Of a stretch of 25,804 bases of DNA, positions 6,531-14,690 are shown one piece after another. The position numbers and the translations under genes are program-made. Source of the DNA: Bordetella parapertussis (GTDB taxonomy: Bacteria > Pseudomonadota > Gammaproteobacteria > Burkholderiales > SG8-41); assembly GCA_945870465.1 (NCBI GenBank), contig CAMBSS010000044.1:1-25804 (forward strand), read 5' to 3'. Position 1 is the stretch's first letter. Each line of letters starts with the position of its first letter. The notes below the pieces were generated by a model. That model saw only the letters and a program-made list of their open reading frames with translations. It was not told the DNA's origin and made no database searches.

Positions 6531-6533
6531 AGG

Positions 6534-6539
6534 TTCTCC
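6534..6539 (-). promoter_or_regulatory. Ribosome-binding site deciding the CoA-transferase start
   Basis: GGAGAA, read on the minus strand, lies 3 nt before the ATG at 6530. The alternative upstream ATG at 6554 has no comparable site. Confidence 0.6.
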
Positions 6540-6663
6540 ACGGGAAGAGGGCACTAACGCGCGCCTGGCGGCGCGGCTGCGGGAAGTTGAATTCTACTGG
6601 CGCAGGGCAGGCAGCTCAACGGTAATTTTTCGGCTGCGTTTTTTTCACCTGCTATGATGTCGC

Positions 6664-7638
6664 ATGCGCTCCCCCGTCTTCCGTGCCTGTCTGCTGGCCG
6701 CACTCGTCAGTGCCGCTGGCGCGGCATGCGCGGCCGACAACTATCCGTCGCGCCCGGTGCGTTTCATCGTTTCACTGGCGCCCGGCGGCGGCACCGACTT
6801 CGTCGCGCGCGTGATCGCCGGCAAATTGTCCGAAACCTGGGGTCAGCAGGTGGTGGTTGACAATCGGCCGGGCGCGGGCTCGATCATAGGCGCCGAGGTC
6901 GCCGCCAAGGCGCCGGCGGATGGCTACACCTTGCTGATGGCCACCAATTCGATGCTCACGCAACCCAGCCTTTTCAAGAACCTGCCGTACGACGTGACGA
7001 AGGATTTCGCGCCGGTGACGCTGGCGTTGCGCGCACCGCTACTGTTGACTGCGCATCCTTCGCTCGGTGTCTCCAATCTCAAGGAGCTGATCGCCTTGGC
7101 GCGCGCCAAGCCCGGCGAGCTCACTTACGCTTCGCCCGCGTTGGCTACCACGGGGCATCTCGGCGGTGAACTCTTCAAGCTGGTGACCAAGGTCGATATT
7201 CTGCAGATTCCTTACAAGGGCGCGGGCAGCGCCATCGCCAATTTACTGGCGGGCGAAGTGAAGCTGATGTATTCGAGTCCGCCCGCCGTCGTGATGCACG
7301 TCAAGGCAGGCAAGCTGAAAGCGCTCGGTGTGACCGGCGCAAAACGCGCAGCGCAGGCGCCCGAGATACCGACTTTCGAGGAATCCGGCGTGAGCGGCGT
7401 CGAAGCTTACGACTTTTACGGCATCCTGGCGCCCGCCGGCACGCCGCGCCCGGTGATCGCGAAGCTCAACGCAAAAATTATTGAAGTACTGAACGTGCCA
7501 GACATTGCGAATCGCTTCGCGGTCACGCAGTTCGCTGAAGTCGTCGGCAGCACGCCCGAAGAACTGAAGCGGTTTATGGTTACCGAGATCGCGCGCTGGG
7601 GCAAGGTCATACGCGACGCCAATATCCGCGCGGAGTGA
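6664..7638 (+). CDS. Bug/TctC-family TTT solute-binding protein
   Basis: This 324-residue periplasmic receptor is of full family length. The signal peptide runs to about residue 24 (A-A-C-A-A-D). The N-terminal lobe has Y-P-S-R-P-V-R-F-I-V and A-P-G-G-G-T-D-F-V-A-R, the loop that wraps the ligand carboxylate in known Bug structures. The middle carries G-Q-Q-V-V-V-D-N-R-P-G-A-G, A-P-A-D-G-Y-T-L-L and H-I/Q-I-P-Y-K-G-A-G, and the tail is W-G-K-V-I-R-D-A-N-I-R-A-E. There is no clear Shine-Dalgarno sequence. TGCTATGAT (6649-6657), just before the ATG, resembles an extended -10 box and would imply a nearly leaderless message. The ligand is unknown, but the divergent CoA-transferase hints at an acid that is activated with CoA. 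Confidence 0.95.
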   Translation: MRSPVFRACLLAALVSAAGAACAADNYPSRPVRFIVSLAPGGGTDFVARVIAGKLSETWGQQVVVDNRPGAGSIIGAEVAAKAPADGYTLLMATNSMLTQPSLFKNLPYDVTKDFAPVTLALRAPLLLTAHPSLGVSNLKELIALARAKPGELTYASPALATTGHLGGELFKLVTKVDILQIPYKGAGSAIANLLAGEVKLMYSSPPAVVMHVKAGKLKALGVTGAKRAAQAPEIPTFEESGVSGVEAYDFYGILAPAGTPRPVIAKLNAKIIEVLNVPDIANRFAVTQFAEVVGSTPEELKRFMVTEIARWGKVIRDANIRAE

Positions 7639-7660
7639 CCTGGACGGAAGTCCAAAGCAA

Positions 7661-7892
7661 ACCTTGAACCGCAAAGGACGCAAAGGACGCGAAGGGAATC
7701 TCAAAGCTCTTTCGTCATTGCGGACTTGATCCGGAATCCAGGGTACGAGAATAGAAGGAAAGCGGTATTCCGCTTCAAACAGGAATCCAGGAATACCTGT
7801 TGGTGACTTTGCGTCTCTCGACCTACCTGGATTCCGGCTTCCGCCAGAATGACGACCCTTTTGCTTTTCTTTGCGTCCTTAGCGGTTCCAGA
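7661..7892. repeat. Nested inverted-repeat element between convergent genes
   Basis: The outer arms are ACCGCAAAGGACGCAAAGGA (7669-7688) and TCTTTGCGTCCTTAGCGGTT (7868-7887), imperfectly complementary. The left arm holds a short tandem repeat, GCAAAGGAC. Inside is a second pair, CGTCATTGCGGACTTGATCC-GGAATCCAG (7713-7741) against CTGGATTCCGGCTTCCGCCAGAATGACG (7827-7854). Smaller palindromes such as GCGGTATTCCGC and AGGAATACCT lie in the centre. It fills nearly the whole gap between the Bug gene and the SDR gene and could fold in both RNAs. Confidence 0.75.
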
Positions 7893-7903
7893 CTTGTTCG
7901 CAT

Positions 7904-8707
7904 TCAAACGCGGGCCGCGCTGATGCCGCCATCGACTGTGAGCTCTATGCCGGTGATGTAGCGCGCCTCGTCCGAAACCAGAAACACCACCGCGTTCGCC
8001 GTGTCCCAACCCGTGCCCATGTGGCCCATCGGCACTGCCGCGTGGCGTTGCGCGATCAGCGTCGCCGCATCACCCGCGCCGAGTTGCTTCACCAGGCGTT
8101 GTTCGACCAGCGGCGTGTGCATGGTGCCGACGATCACCGTGTTGCAGCGTATGCCCTTCTTCACGTAAGCCATCGCCGTCGAGCGGCTGAATGCGGCGAG
8201 TCCGGCTTTCGCAGTGCTGTACGCGATATTCACACGGCCCGCGACCTGGTGGCGAAAGCCGGCGATCGAAGAAATGTTCACGATGACGCCGGACTTCTGT
8301 TTTTCCATCACGGGCAGCACGAACTTGCAGCCCATGAATGTCGTCTTCAGATTCAAATCGAACTGCGCGTCCCACACTTCCTCGGTCATCGAAACCGGAT
8401 CGCCGCCCGCCGAGCCGCCGCAGTTGTTTATCAGGATGTCGATGCGCCCGAAACGCTGCACGCAGGCATCGACTGCGGCGCGCACTTCATCGGCCACCGT
8501 CATATTGCAGCGATGCACGACGCACTCGCCGCCTTCCTTGACGATCAGATCGCGCGTTTCGTTGGCCGCCGCTTCGTTGATATCGGTGCCGAACACCTTG
8601 GCGCCCTGGCGCGCGAGCAAGACGGCAGTGGCTTTGCCGTTGCCCCAACCGGGGCCGACGGCGCCGGCGCCGGCGACGAACGCGATTTTGCCTTTGAGGT
8701 CCAGCAT
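7904..8707 (-). CDS. Short-chain dehydrogenase/reductase (SDR)
   Basis: This 267-residue NAD(P)-dependent oxidoreductase has a Rossmann fold. The nucleotide loop is unusual: G-A-G-A-V-G-P-G-W-G-N-G-K-A (13-26), longer than the classical T-G-x-x-x-G-I-G and closer to the form in divergent SDRs. Asp42 in F-G-T-D-I-N suggests a preference for NAD+. N-N-C-G-G takes the place of N-N-A-G (94-98). The active-site set is complete: Asn119, Ser146/147, Tyr163 and Lys167 (Y-S-T-A-K). The C-terminus, I-T-G-I-E-L-T-V-D-G-G, is standard. The gene lies 66 nt downstream of the MFS gene on the same strand, so it may be the last member of a lactonase-transporter-dehydrogenase group. The substrate is unknown, probably a hydroxy acid or sugar derivative. 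Confidence 0.92.
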   Translation of the reverse strand: MLDLKGKIAFVAGAGAVGPGWGNGKATAVLLARQGAKVFGTDINEAAANETRDLIVKEGGECVVHRCNMTVADEVRAAVDACVQRFGRIDILINNCGGSAGGDPVSMTEEVWDAQFDLNLKTTFMGCKFVLPVMEKQKSGVIVNISSIAGFRHQVAGRVNIAYSTAKAGLAAFSRSTAMAYVKKGIRCNTVIVGTMHTPLVEQRLVKQLGAGDAATLIAQRHAAVPMGHMGTGWDTANAVVFLVSDEARYITGIELTVDGGISAARV

Positions 8708-8773
8708 ATTGAGTCTTTCGATGGTGAAAGCAGCAATTTTACTTCGGGGCGGGATGCCGGTGCGGCCGGCGCC

Positions 8774-10015
8774 TTATTTGATTTTGCGCGAGTGCGGCAT
8801 CCACCACATCAGGACGCCTGTGCCCACCGCGCCGGCGAATCCCATCGCCGCGACAGCGTCCTGCGGTCCGATCGCCGCCGCCAGCACGCCGATGACCATG
8901 CTCCCCGCGGTGACCAGCATCTGGCTCATGTTGAACAGCGCCATCGTGCGGCCGCGGTATTCCTCTGTCGAGTAAGACTGCACTACGGTGTTGACCAAGG
9001 CGTTGGCGTGGACGTGGCAGATCCCGGCGACGACCATGATCACGAGCGACAGCCAGTACCACGGCGAGTAGGCGAACACCACGATCACCAGCCCGTAGAT
9101 CCACGCCGAATCCAGCATCACCTTGCCGCGCTGGAGCCGGTGGCCCGACATGGTGATGATCCCCGCGCTGATCAGCGCCCCGACACCCATGGCAGCCAGC
9201 AGCATGCCCTGGCCGCTCGCGCCGACATGGAGCAGGTCGCGCGCGAAAACGGGCAGCAGCGTGGCAAACGGAAATATCAGCATCGAGGTTATCGTCGTGC
9301 ACAGGATGCCGGCGCGCACCGGTTCGTTGTGCCAGGCGAACTTCCAGCCTTTGACTATGCTCTGCATGTAGGGCTCGCGACGCATTTGCTCGATGCCTTC
9401 GCGCTTTGGCAGCGGGCCCAGCTTGATGCCCCAGACGGTCGCCAGAAAAAGAAACGCCGCCTGCACGGCGAATGCGCCGCCGGTATCCGAGGCGGCGATG
9501 ATGGCGCCCGCCATGACCGGGCCCAGCAGCCGCGCCGCGTTGTATATCAGGGACGTCAGTCCGATCGCATTGACGAGGTACTCGGTCGGAACCGTGGTGG
9601 AAACCAGCGAGGTGCGGGCAGGATGCTGGATCACCTGCATTATGCCGGCCACCACCGCGGCTACGTAGACATGCCACGGTGCGATGGCCCCCGTATAGAT
9701 CAGCACTGCAAGCACGGCGAACACCAGGCCAGTCAGGCCCTGCGAAACCCACAGGAGAGTCTTGCGCGAATAGCGGTCGACGGCGCTGCCCGCGAACGGC
9801 GAGAACAGCAGCAGCGGGATGAACTGGATGCCGCGCGCCAGGCCGAGCTGCACCACCGAATCGGTGAGTTGATAAATGAGCCAGCCGCGGGACAGCTCGT
9901 CCATCCACGTGCCGAGATTGCCGAACAGCTGGCAGCCGGTAATCAGCCGGAAATTGCGGTACTTGAGGGCGATGAATGCGCGATGGTTGCCGAGAGCCGC
10001 GAAGAAAGAACTCAT
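8774..10015 (-). CDS. Major facilitator superfamily transporter (MFS_3/EntS-like)
   Basis: This is a 413-residue integral inner-membrane protein with about 11-12 hydrophobic segments. It begins with the soluble stretch A-L-K-Y-R-N-F-R-L-I-T-G-C-Q-L-F-G, where Y-R-N-F-R-L is common in the MFS_3 group. The loop between helices 2 and 3 has S-P-F-A-G-S-A-V-D-R-Y-S-R-K-T, matching the family's G-x-x-x-D-R-x-x-R-R/K motif. The second half has Y-R-G-R-T-M-A-L-F-N-M, also typical. MFS_3 members are mostly exporters (for example of siderophores or drugs), but some carry out uptake. The lactonase gene lies upstream, 106 nt away, and the SDR gene downstream, so a role in moving a sugar acid or related product is plausible but unproven. 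Confidence 0.92.
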   Translation of the reverse strand: MSSFFAALGNHRAFIALKYRNFRLITGCQLFGNLGTWMDELSRGWLIYQLTDSVVQLGLARGIQFIPLLLFSPFAGSAVDRYSRKTLLWVSQGLTGLVFAVLAVLIYTGAIAPWHVYVAAVVAGIMQVIQHPARTSLVSTTVPTEYLVNAIGLTSLIYNAARLLGPVMAGAIIAASDTGGAFAVQAAFLFLATVWGIKLGPLPKREGIEQMRREPYMQSIVKGWKFAWHNEPVRAGILCTTITSMLIFPFATLLPVFARDLLHVGASGQGMLLAAMGVGALISAGIITMSGHRLQRGKVMLDSAWIYGLVIVVFAYSPWYWLSLVIMVVAGICHVHANALVNTVVQSYSTEEYRGRTMALFNMSQMLVTAGSMVIGVLAAAIGPQDAVAAMGFAGAVGTGVLMWWMPHSRKIK

Positions 10016-10121
10016 GGCCTGATTTTAGCGGGTTGGAACCAGGCGCGAGTGCCGGTTGTTGCGACGGGATGCTCTCGCCGTCGCCTTCCCAGCGCCTGCC
10101 CGCGTTGAACAGCAACTGACG

Positions 10122-11027
10122 TTACGGATACATCGCCCAGCCGACGCGGTTGGTCTCGGCCTTGAAGAAGTGCCCCTGAGTTGAAGTAACAAACAGCGTC
10201 GTCATGTCCGGTCCGCCGAAGCAGCAGTTGGTCGGGCGGATCGCGGGCACCGGATGCATTTCGAGCACGCGGCCAGTCGGCGAAAACACGGTGATCATGG
10301 GCCCCGGGCCGCTTTCTTCCCAGCCGTTGGTGGCGACGATGTTGCCGTCGCTGTCGAGGCACATGCCGTCGATGCCGCGATGCACGCCCTTGTGGTCTGC
10401 GCCCCAAGTGAACAGCGTCGTATAAGTGCCGAGGCTGCCGTCTGCCTTGATCGGGTAGGCGCGCAGCTCGCGCGGGACGTCATTCTTGTAGCCGCTTTCG
10501 GCGACGTAAAGCGTGTTCTGGTCCTGCGAAACGAGAATGCCGTTCGGCTGCGTGGTATCGAACGTCACGCGCGTGGTGGTGTAAGTGCCGTCTTTCTGCG
10601 GGTCGCAGCGCAGGACCGACTGGTGATCGACTTCCATGCGGGAGTCCGGGTCCCAGTTGCTGCTGTTGACCGGATTGGTGAACCAGATGCGGCCCTTGCG
10701 GTCGATCGCGAGGTCGTTGGGCGTATTGAGCCGTTTGCCGTCAAGACGGTCGGTGATGACGGTGTTCTTGCCGTGTGCGTCGAAGCGTACGACCGAACGT
10801 CCGCCCGAGCAGCAGCCGAACAACTGCCCCCTGGCGTCGAAACAAAGCCCGTTGGTGCGGTTGGTGCCGTCGCGCACCACCGTGATGGCGTGGCTCTCCA
10901 GGTCGTATTTGAGAATGGCGTTCGCATGAATGTGCGTAAACAGCAGGTGCTCGCCGTCCCAGACCGGGCCTTCGGTGATGGGAATGCCTTTCGGCTTCAT
11001 CAGCAATTCGAATTTCCACTGCTTCAT
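10122..11027 (-). CDS. SMP-30/gluconolactonase/LRE-family lactone hydrolase
   Basis: This 301-residue six-bladed beta-propeller probably hydrolyses a sugar lactone or similar ester. The metal ligands of SMP-30 appear as Glu19 (T-E-G-P-V-W-D), Asn162 (Q-P-N-G-I) and Asp220 (G-I-D-G-M), with Asn104 (N-T-P-N-D-L) near the substrate. The repeated L-x-x-D-x-x-G-x-x-W/L pattern of the blades is visible (A-I-D-R-K-G-R-I-W-F; L-D-S-D-G-N-I-V). The start at 11027 is supported by a perfect AAAGGAGG; the 25 extra codons upstream have no family sequence. There is no signal peptide, so it is cytoplasmic. A Cys-Cys pair (72-73) is unusual. It leads the minus-strand group with the MFS and SDR genes. Confidence 0.92.
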   Translation of the reverse strand: MKQWKFELLMKPKGIPITEGPVWDGEHLLFTHIHANAILKYDLESHAITVVRDGTNRTNGLCFDARGQLFGCCSGGRSVVRFDAHGKNTVITDRLDGKRLNTPNDLAIDRKGRIWFTNPVNSSNWDPDSRMEVDHQSVLRCDPQKDGTYTTTRVTFDTTQPNGILVSQDQNTLYVAESGYKNDVPRELRAYPIKADGSLGTYTTLFTWGADHKGVHRGIDGMCLDSDGNIVATNGWEESGPGPMITVFSPTGRVLEMHPVPAIRPTNCCFGGPDMTTLFVTSTQGHFFKAETNRVGWAMYP

Positions 11028-11406
11028 CGGTGCCTCCTTTTTAAAGTGCGCGCAATCACTTGCCTGAATGCTTGTCGAAGAACCACGCGGCTCCTCGAAC
11101 ACTTCTTTTGTCCCGGGCGCGGTGTAGTGAACCTTTTCTTTTTATGGGTAAGGCTCGCGCAGATACTGGCCGCACCAGGACGCGCTGTCAAAGATTATTT
11201 GGGCCATTCATTTTCGGCGCAAGCCGGCATGAAATCGCGACGGGAATAAAGAACTTTTCGCAATGAAGATAAGCAACGCCGGCTTGAGCGGCCGATGAGA
11301 GCGCACCGACTCGCGCAGGAGCAGGCAGCGCCGCTGTGATTTTCCGCGCAACAGATTACAATATGCGGCCTGACGTAGTTACACTCCCATCCATAGCACA
11401 GTCTCG
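11028..11406. other. Divergent intergenic region with no gene seen
   Basis: This spacer lies between the lactonase (minus) and a Bug gene (plus) and must hold both promoters. TACAAT at 11357-11362 could be a -10 box for the plus-strand gene, but no convincing -35 lies upstream. No reading frame here resembles a protein, and I see no repeat of the types found elsewhere in the window. Confidence 0.5.
11033..11040 (-). promoter_or_regulatory. Ribosome-binding site deciding the lactonase start
   Basis: AAAGGAGG on the minus strand lies 5 nt before the ATG at 11027. It argues against the longer frame that opens at 11102. Confidence 0.8.
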
Positions 11407-12387
11407 ATGAAGCATAAAATGCTGCCCGTAGTTGCGCTGTTCTCCGCGCTTTTTGCATCAGTTCTGTCCGCGCCTGCGCAGTCTGCAGACAGCTACCCGG
11501 TCAAGCCCGTCCGCCTCGTGACGCCGTTCCCGCCAGGCGGCGGCACGGACATACTCGCCCGCGCGCTCGCGCCGCGCATGAGCGAAAGCCTCGGCGGCTC
11601 GGTGATCGTGGAAAATCGCGCCGGCGCCGGCGGCCTGGTCGGCATTGAAGCGGTCGCGAAAGCGGCGCCCGACGGTTACACCCTGCTGCTGGTGTCGGGC
11701 AGTCTGACGATAATTCCGAGTCTCTTTCCCAACGTACGCTACGACCCGGTCAAGGACTTCACGCCGGTCACGCTGGCCACGCGCCAGCCTTACATCGCAG
11801 TCGTGCATCCGTCGCTGCCAGCCAAAAACATCCGCGAACTGATTGCTCTCGCGCGCGCACGACCCGGACAAGTCACCTATGCGTCGGCCGGAAGCGGCGG
11901 CGCCGGGCATTTGGGAATGGAGCTGCTCAAGACGATGCTTAAAGTGAATATCGTGCACATCCCGTATAAAGGCTCGGGCCCGGCGCTGATCGACGTCCTT
12001 GGAGGACATGTGTCGTTGATGTTCGCCAGCGCGCCGTCGGCCATGCCGCACATAAAAACCGGCCGGCTGCGCGCGCTCGCGATGACCGGCTCGCAGCAAT
12101 CGGCGGCGGTTCCCGGCGTGCCGACTATCGCGGAGTCGGGGCTGCCCGGATTCGAAACCTACGGCTGGTACGGCGTACTCGCGCCAGCGGGCACAGCGCC
12201 TCCGATCATTGCGCGCGTGCACGGGGCGATCATCAAGGCCATGGCGGCGCCCGAAGTAATGGAGCGCATCGTCGCAGACGGCTCGGAAGCGGTAGCCGGC
12301 ACGCCTGAGCAATTTGCCGATTACATCAAGCGCGATATTCCGAAATGGGCAAAGGTAATCAAGGAATCGGGCGCGCGAGCCGATTGA
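11407..12387 (+). CDS. Bug/TctC-family TTT solute-binding protein
   Basis: This 326-residue receptor has a signal peptide to about residue 27 (A-Q-S-A-D-S). Family blocks follow in order: Y-P-V-K-P-V-R-L-V-T, P-P-G-G-G-T-D-I-L-A-R (ligand loop), V-I-V-E-N-R-A-G-A-G-G, A-P-D-G-Y-T-L-L-L, I-P-Y-K-G-S-G-P-A, P-T-I-A-E-S-G-L-P-G-F-E, and the tail W-A-K-V-I-K-E-S-G-A-R-A-D. No strong Shine-Dalgarno sequence precedes the ATG at 11407; an ATG four codons later would give an equally good signal peptide. It is the first gene of a plus-strand run with MmgE/PrpD, an SDR and another Bug gene, which points to uptake of a compound that those enzymes metabolise. Confidence 0.94.
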   Translation: MKHKMLPVVALFSALFASVLSAPAQSADSYPVKPVRLVTPFPPGGGTDILARALAPRMSESLGGSVIVENRAGAGGLVGIEAVAKAAPDGYTLLLVSGSLTIIPSLFPNVRYDPVKDFTPVTLATRQPYIAVVHPSLPAKNIRELIALARARPGQVTYASAGSGGAGHLGMELLKTMLKVNIVHIPYKGSGPALIDVLGGHVSLMFASAPSAMPHIKTGRLRALAMTGSQQSAAVPGVPTIAESGLPGFETYGWYGVLAPAGTAPPIIARVHGAIIKAMAAPEVMERIVADGSEAVAGTPEQFADYIKRDIPKWAKVIKESGARAD

Positions 12388-12455
12388 GTCAGGCCGAAGG
12401 CTGGCGCCACCGCCAGAATAACAACGATAAGTAACAGAGATAAGGAGGATCATTC

Positions 12456-13826
12456 ATGAACGAAACACGCCTGCTTGCGGAGTTCGTCGCGAACACGCGG
12501 TTTGCCGATCTGCCGGAGGCGGTTGTCCGGCATACCAAACATCTGGTGCTCGACCATTTCGGCGTGTCGCTCTATGCCGCGCAGACCCCATGGGGCCGCA
12601 TTGCATACAAGTATGCAAAAAAGTTTTCGTGCGTCGGCGACTGCACGGTCTATGGCGAAACGTGGAAAACCAGCGCGCAGCACGCGGCATTCGCCAATGG
12701 CTTGTGCGCGCATGGCTATGAGCTCGACGACAGCTTCGAAGGCGGCTACTGCCATCCCGGCGCGCCGACCATACCGGCCGCCCTGGCAGTTGCGGAAGAG
12801 CAGAAGCGCACGGGCGAGGAGTTCTTGCTGGGCGCCATCGTCGGCTATGAAACGATGACGCGCATCAGCCTCGCGCTGGCGCGCGAGTGGAACAAATTCC
12901 ATCACGCCACTGGGCAGATCGGCGTATTCGCATCTGCGGCGGCGGCCTCCAGCCTGATGCGGCTCGACGCGCCGCATATTTCCAATGCATTCGGCATTGC
13001 GGGCAGCATGGCCTCGGGTGTGATGGAGTTTGCGAACGATCCGGAAGGCACCATGGTTAAGCGCCTCTACGGAGGCTGGCCGTCGCAAAGCGGCGTAGTC
13101 GCGGCCTGGCTGGCGAGCGAAGGGCTGACCGGTCCCGCGACTATCGTCGAAGGGCACCAGGGATTCTTGCGCGGCATTTCGCCTGAAATGAACCTCGAGC
13201 CGGTCACCGCGGGGCTCGGCCGGGAATACCAGATGCTGAGAACCGTCTTCAAGCCCTACGCGACGTGCCGGGCGTTTCACCCGCTCATCGAAGGAATCGC
13301 GGAACTGCGGGCGAAGCACGGCGTCACTCCCGACAACATAACGCAGCTCGACATCGGCGTGCGGGAAAGCATCATCAACTACCAGATTGTCTACGAGCCC
13401 AGATCGATCATGGCGGCGCAGTACAGCATGCCGTTTACGACGGCGCTTGCGCTGTCGCGTGATCTGGCCGACCCGCGCTCGGTCGACGAGGCCTGCCTAA
13501 CCGATGCCGCGCTGCTGGCCAACGCGAAGAAAGTCAAAGCGTACCTTGATCCGGAGATGAATGCGTTCCCGCGCTATTCCGCGCGGATCAAGGCGTCGCT
13601 CACCGACGGGCGCGAAATTACGGTAACGGCGTTCGATCACAAGGGCACGCCGGCGAAACCCTTTGAGTTTCGCGAAATCGCCGAGCGTTTCTGCAAGATG
13701 ACCGCGGGTATCATATCGCCGCGCAGCGCCGAGAATATCATCGCCGCCGTCGATAATCTCGACAAGAAAAGCGCCGGCGCAGTCGAGGTGCTGACCGCCG
13801 CGCTGCGGACGGTGGATGCAAAGTAA
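12456..13826 (+). CDS. MmgE/PrpD-family protein (2-methylcitrate dehydratase-like)
   Basis: This 456-residue cytoplasmic protein is of full family length. The ATG follows AAGGAGG (12442-12448) by 7 nt. Landmarks are V-L-D-H-F-G-V-S-L-Y-A near residue 30, H-G-Y-E-L-D-D-S and H-P-G-A-P-T-I-P-A-A-L-A (the usual D-D...H-P pair), G-Y-E-T-M-T-R-I, F-H-x-A-T-G-Q-I-G-V-F-A-S-A-A-A-A, and K-P-Y-A-T-C-R-A-F-H-P in the second half. Characterised relatives are 2-methylcitrate dehydratase, iminodisuccinate epimerase and cis-aconitate decarboxylase, so the family acts on di- and tricarboxylic acids. No PrpB or PrpC genes are nearby, so a methylcitrate cycle role is unlikely. The neighbouring Bug and SDR genes suggest catabolism of an imported carboxylic acid. 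Confidence 0.93.
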   Translation: MNETRLLAEFVANTRFADLPEAVVRHTKHLVLDHFGVSLYAAQTPWGRIAYKYAKKFSCVGDCTVYGETWKTSAQHAAFANGLCAHGYELDDSFEGGYCHPGAPTIPAALAVAEEQKRTGEEFLLGAIVGYETMTRISLALAREWNKFHHATGQIGVFASAAAASSLMRLDAPHISNAFGIAGSMASGVMEFANDPEGTMVKRLYGGWPSQSGVVAAWLASEGLTGPATIVEGHQGFLRGISPEMNLEPVTAGLGREYQMLRTVFKPYATCRAFHPLIEGIAELRAKHGVTPDNITQLDIGVRESIINYQIVYEPRSIMAAQYSMPFTTALALSRDLADPRSVDEACLTDAALLANAKKVKAYLDPEMNAFPRYSARIKASLTDGREITVTAFDHKGTPAKPFEFREIAERFCKMTAGIISPRSAENIIAAVDNLDKKSAGAVEVLTAALRTVDAK

Positions 13827-13885
13827 GTGACGGGCGAAGCATCGCACCGCAGATCGTTACACCTGAATTTTTCACTGGAGCAGAC

Positions 13886-14671
13886 ATGGGACAATTTGAC
13901 GGCAAGGTAGCGGTTCTCACCGGCGCGGGTGTGGGTATAGGACGCATTTCGGCGCACATGCTCTGCCAGGAAGGCGCGCAGGTCGTCATCGCCGAGCTCA
14001 AGCCCGAACTCGGTCTGGCGGCGGAAGCGGCGATCAAGGCCGCGGGCGGCAAAGCGATGTTTATCCAGACCGACGTCACCGACGACGACAGCCTGGGCCA
14101 GATGACGCGCAAGACCGTCGAGCAGTTTGGGCGGATCGACATCCTGGTGAATTGCGCCGGCGGTTCGGTGGCGGAAGACAATGTCGCCACAAAAGTGGAC
14201 CTCAAGGTATGGGACCACACGATCAACCTCGACCTCAAGGGCACTTTTTTGGCATGCCGCAACATTATTCCCGAGATCGTGAAGTCCGGCGGCGGTTCGG
14301 TTATCAATTTCACGTCCTGGCTCGGGATCATGGGCGGTCCCTCGCGCGGCGTTTATTCAACTGCGAAAGGCGGCATCGTATCGATGACGAAAACGCTGGC
14401 CGGGGAATTTGCCGCGCAAGGCGTGCGGGTGAATGCCATTGCGCCCGGCGTCGTGCGCACCGAGCGCAGCCTGCGCAAGAACGCCGACGTCGATCCGGTC
14501 AATCCGCCGCCATCCATCGTGTACCGCAGGCGCCTCGCCGAGCGCTATCCTTTTTCGGTCGGCGACCCCGAGGACATCGGTAACGTGGTGCTGTTTCTCG
14601 CTTCCGTCAAGTCGCGCATGATTACGGGCGCGATCATCAACGCCGACGGCGGCCGTTCGGCCTATCTTTAG
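13886..14671 (+). CDS. Short-chain dehydrogenase/reductase (classical SDR, FabG-like)
   Basis: This 261-residue oxidoreductase has the classical layout: T12-G-A-G-V-G-I-G19 for the dinucleotide, D63-V near the adenine ring, N-C-A-G (89-92, Cys in place of the second Asn), Asn114, Ser144, Tyr157 and Lys161. The serine-tyrosine spacing of 13 is standard. The stretch T-E-R-S-L-R-K after P-G-V-V-R, with the following P-V-N-P-P-P, forms a long substrate loop unlike FabG itself. A GGAG site lies 6 nt before the ATG. It starts 59 nt after the MmgE/PrpD gene and is probably co-transcribed with it, so oxidation of a hydroxy acid made or used by that protein is a reasonable guess. Confidence 0.94.
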   Translation: MGQFDGKVAVLTGAGVGIGRISAHMLCQEGAQVVIAELKPELGLAAEAAIKAAGGKAMFIQTDVTDDDSLGQMTRKTVEQFGRIDILVNCAGGSVAEDNVATKVDLKVWDHTINLDLKGTFLACRNIIPEIVKSGGGSVINFTSWLGIMGGPSRGVYSTAKGGIVSMTKTLAGEFAAQGVRVNAIAPGVVRTERSLRKNADVDPVNPPPSIVYRRRLAERYPFSVGDPEDIGNVVLFLASVKSRMITGAIINADGGRSAYL

Positions 14672-14690
14672 GCCGGCCGTGAGCACTGCA

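Noticed and set aside
8021..10108. A 695-residue open frame on the plus strand
   Set aside because: It lies antisense to the clear SDR and MFS genes, is rich in His, Arg and Ala as expected of a GC-rich shadow frame, and has no recognisable domain.
12456..13826. Calling this gene prpD of the methylcitrate cycle
   Set aside because: Other cycle genes are absent, and the MmgE/PrpD family covers several reactions, so the specific symbol is not justified.
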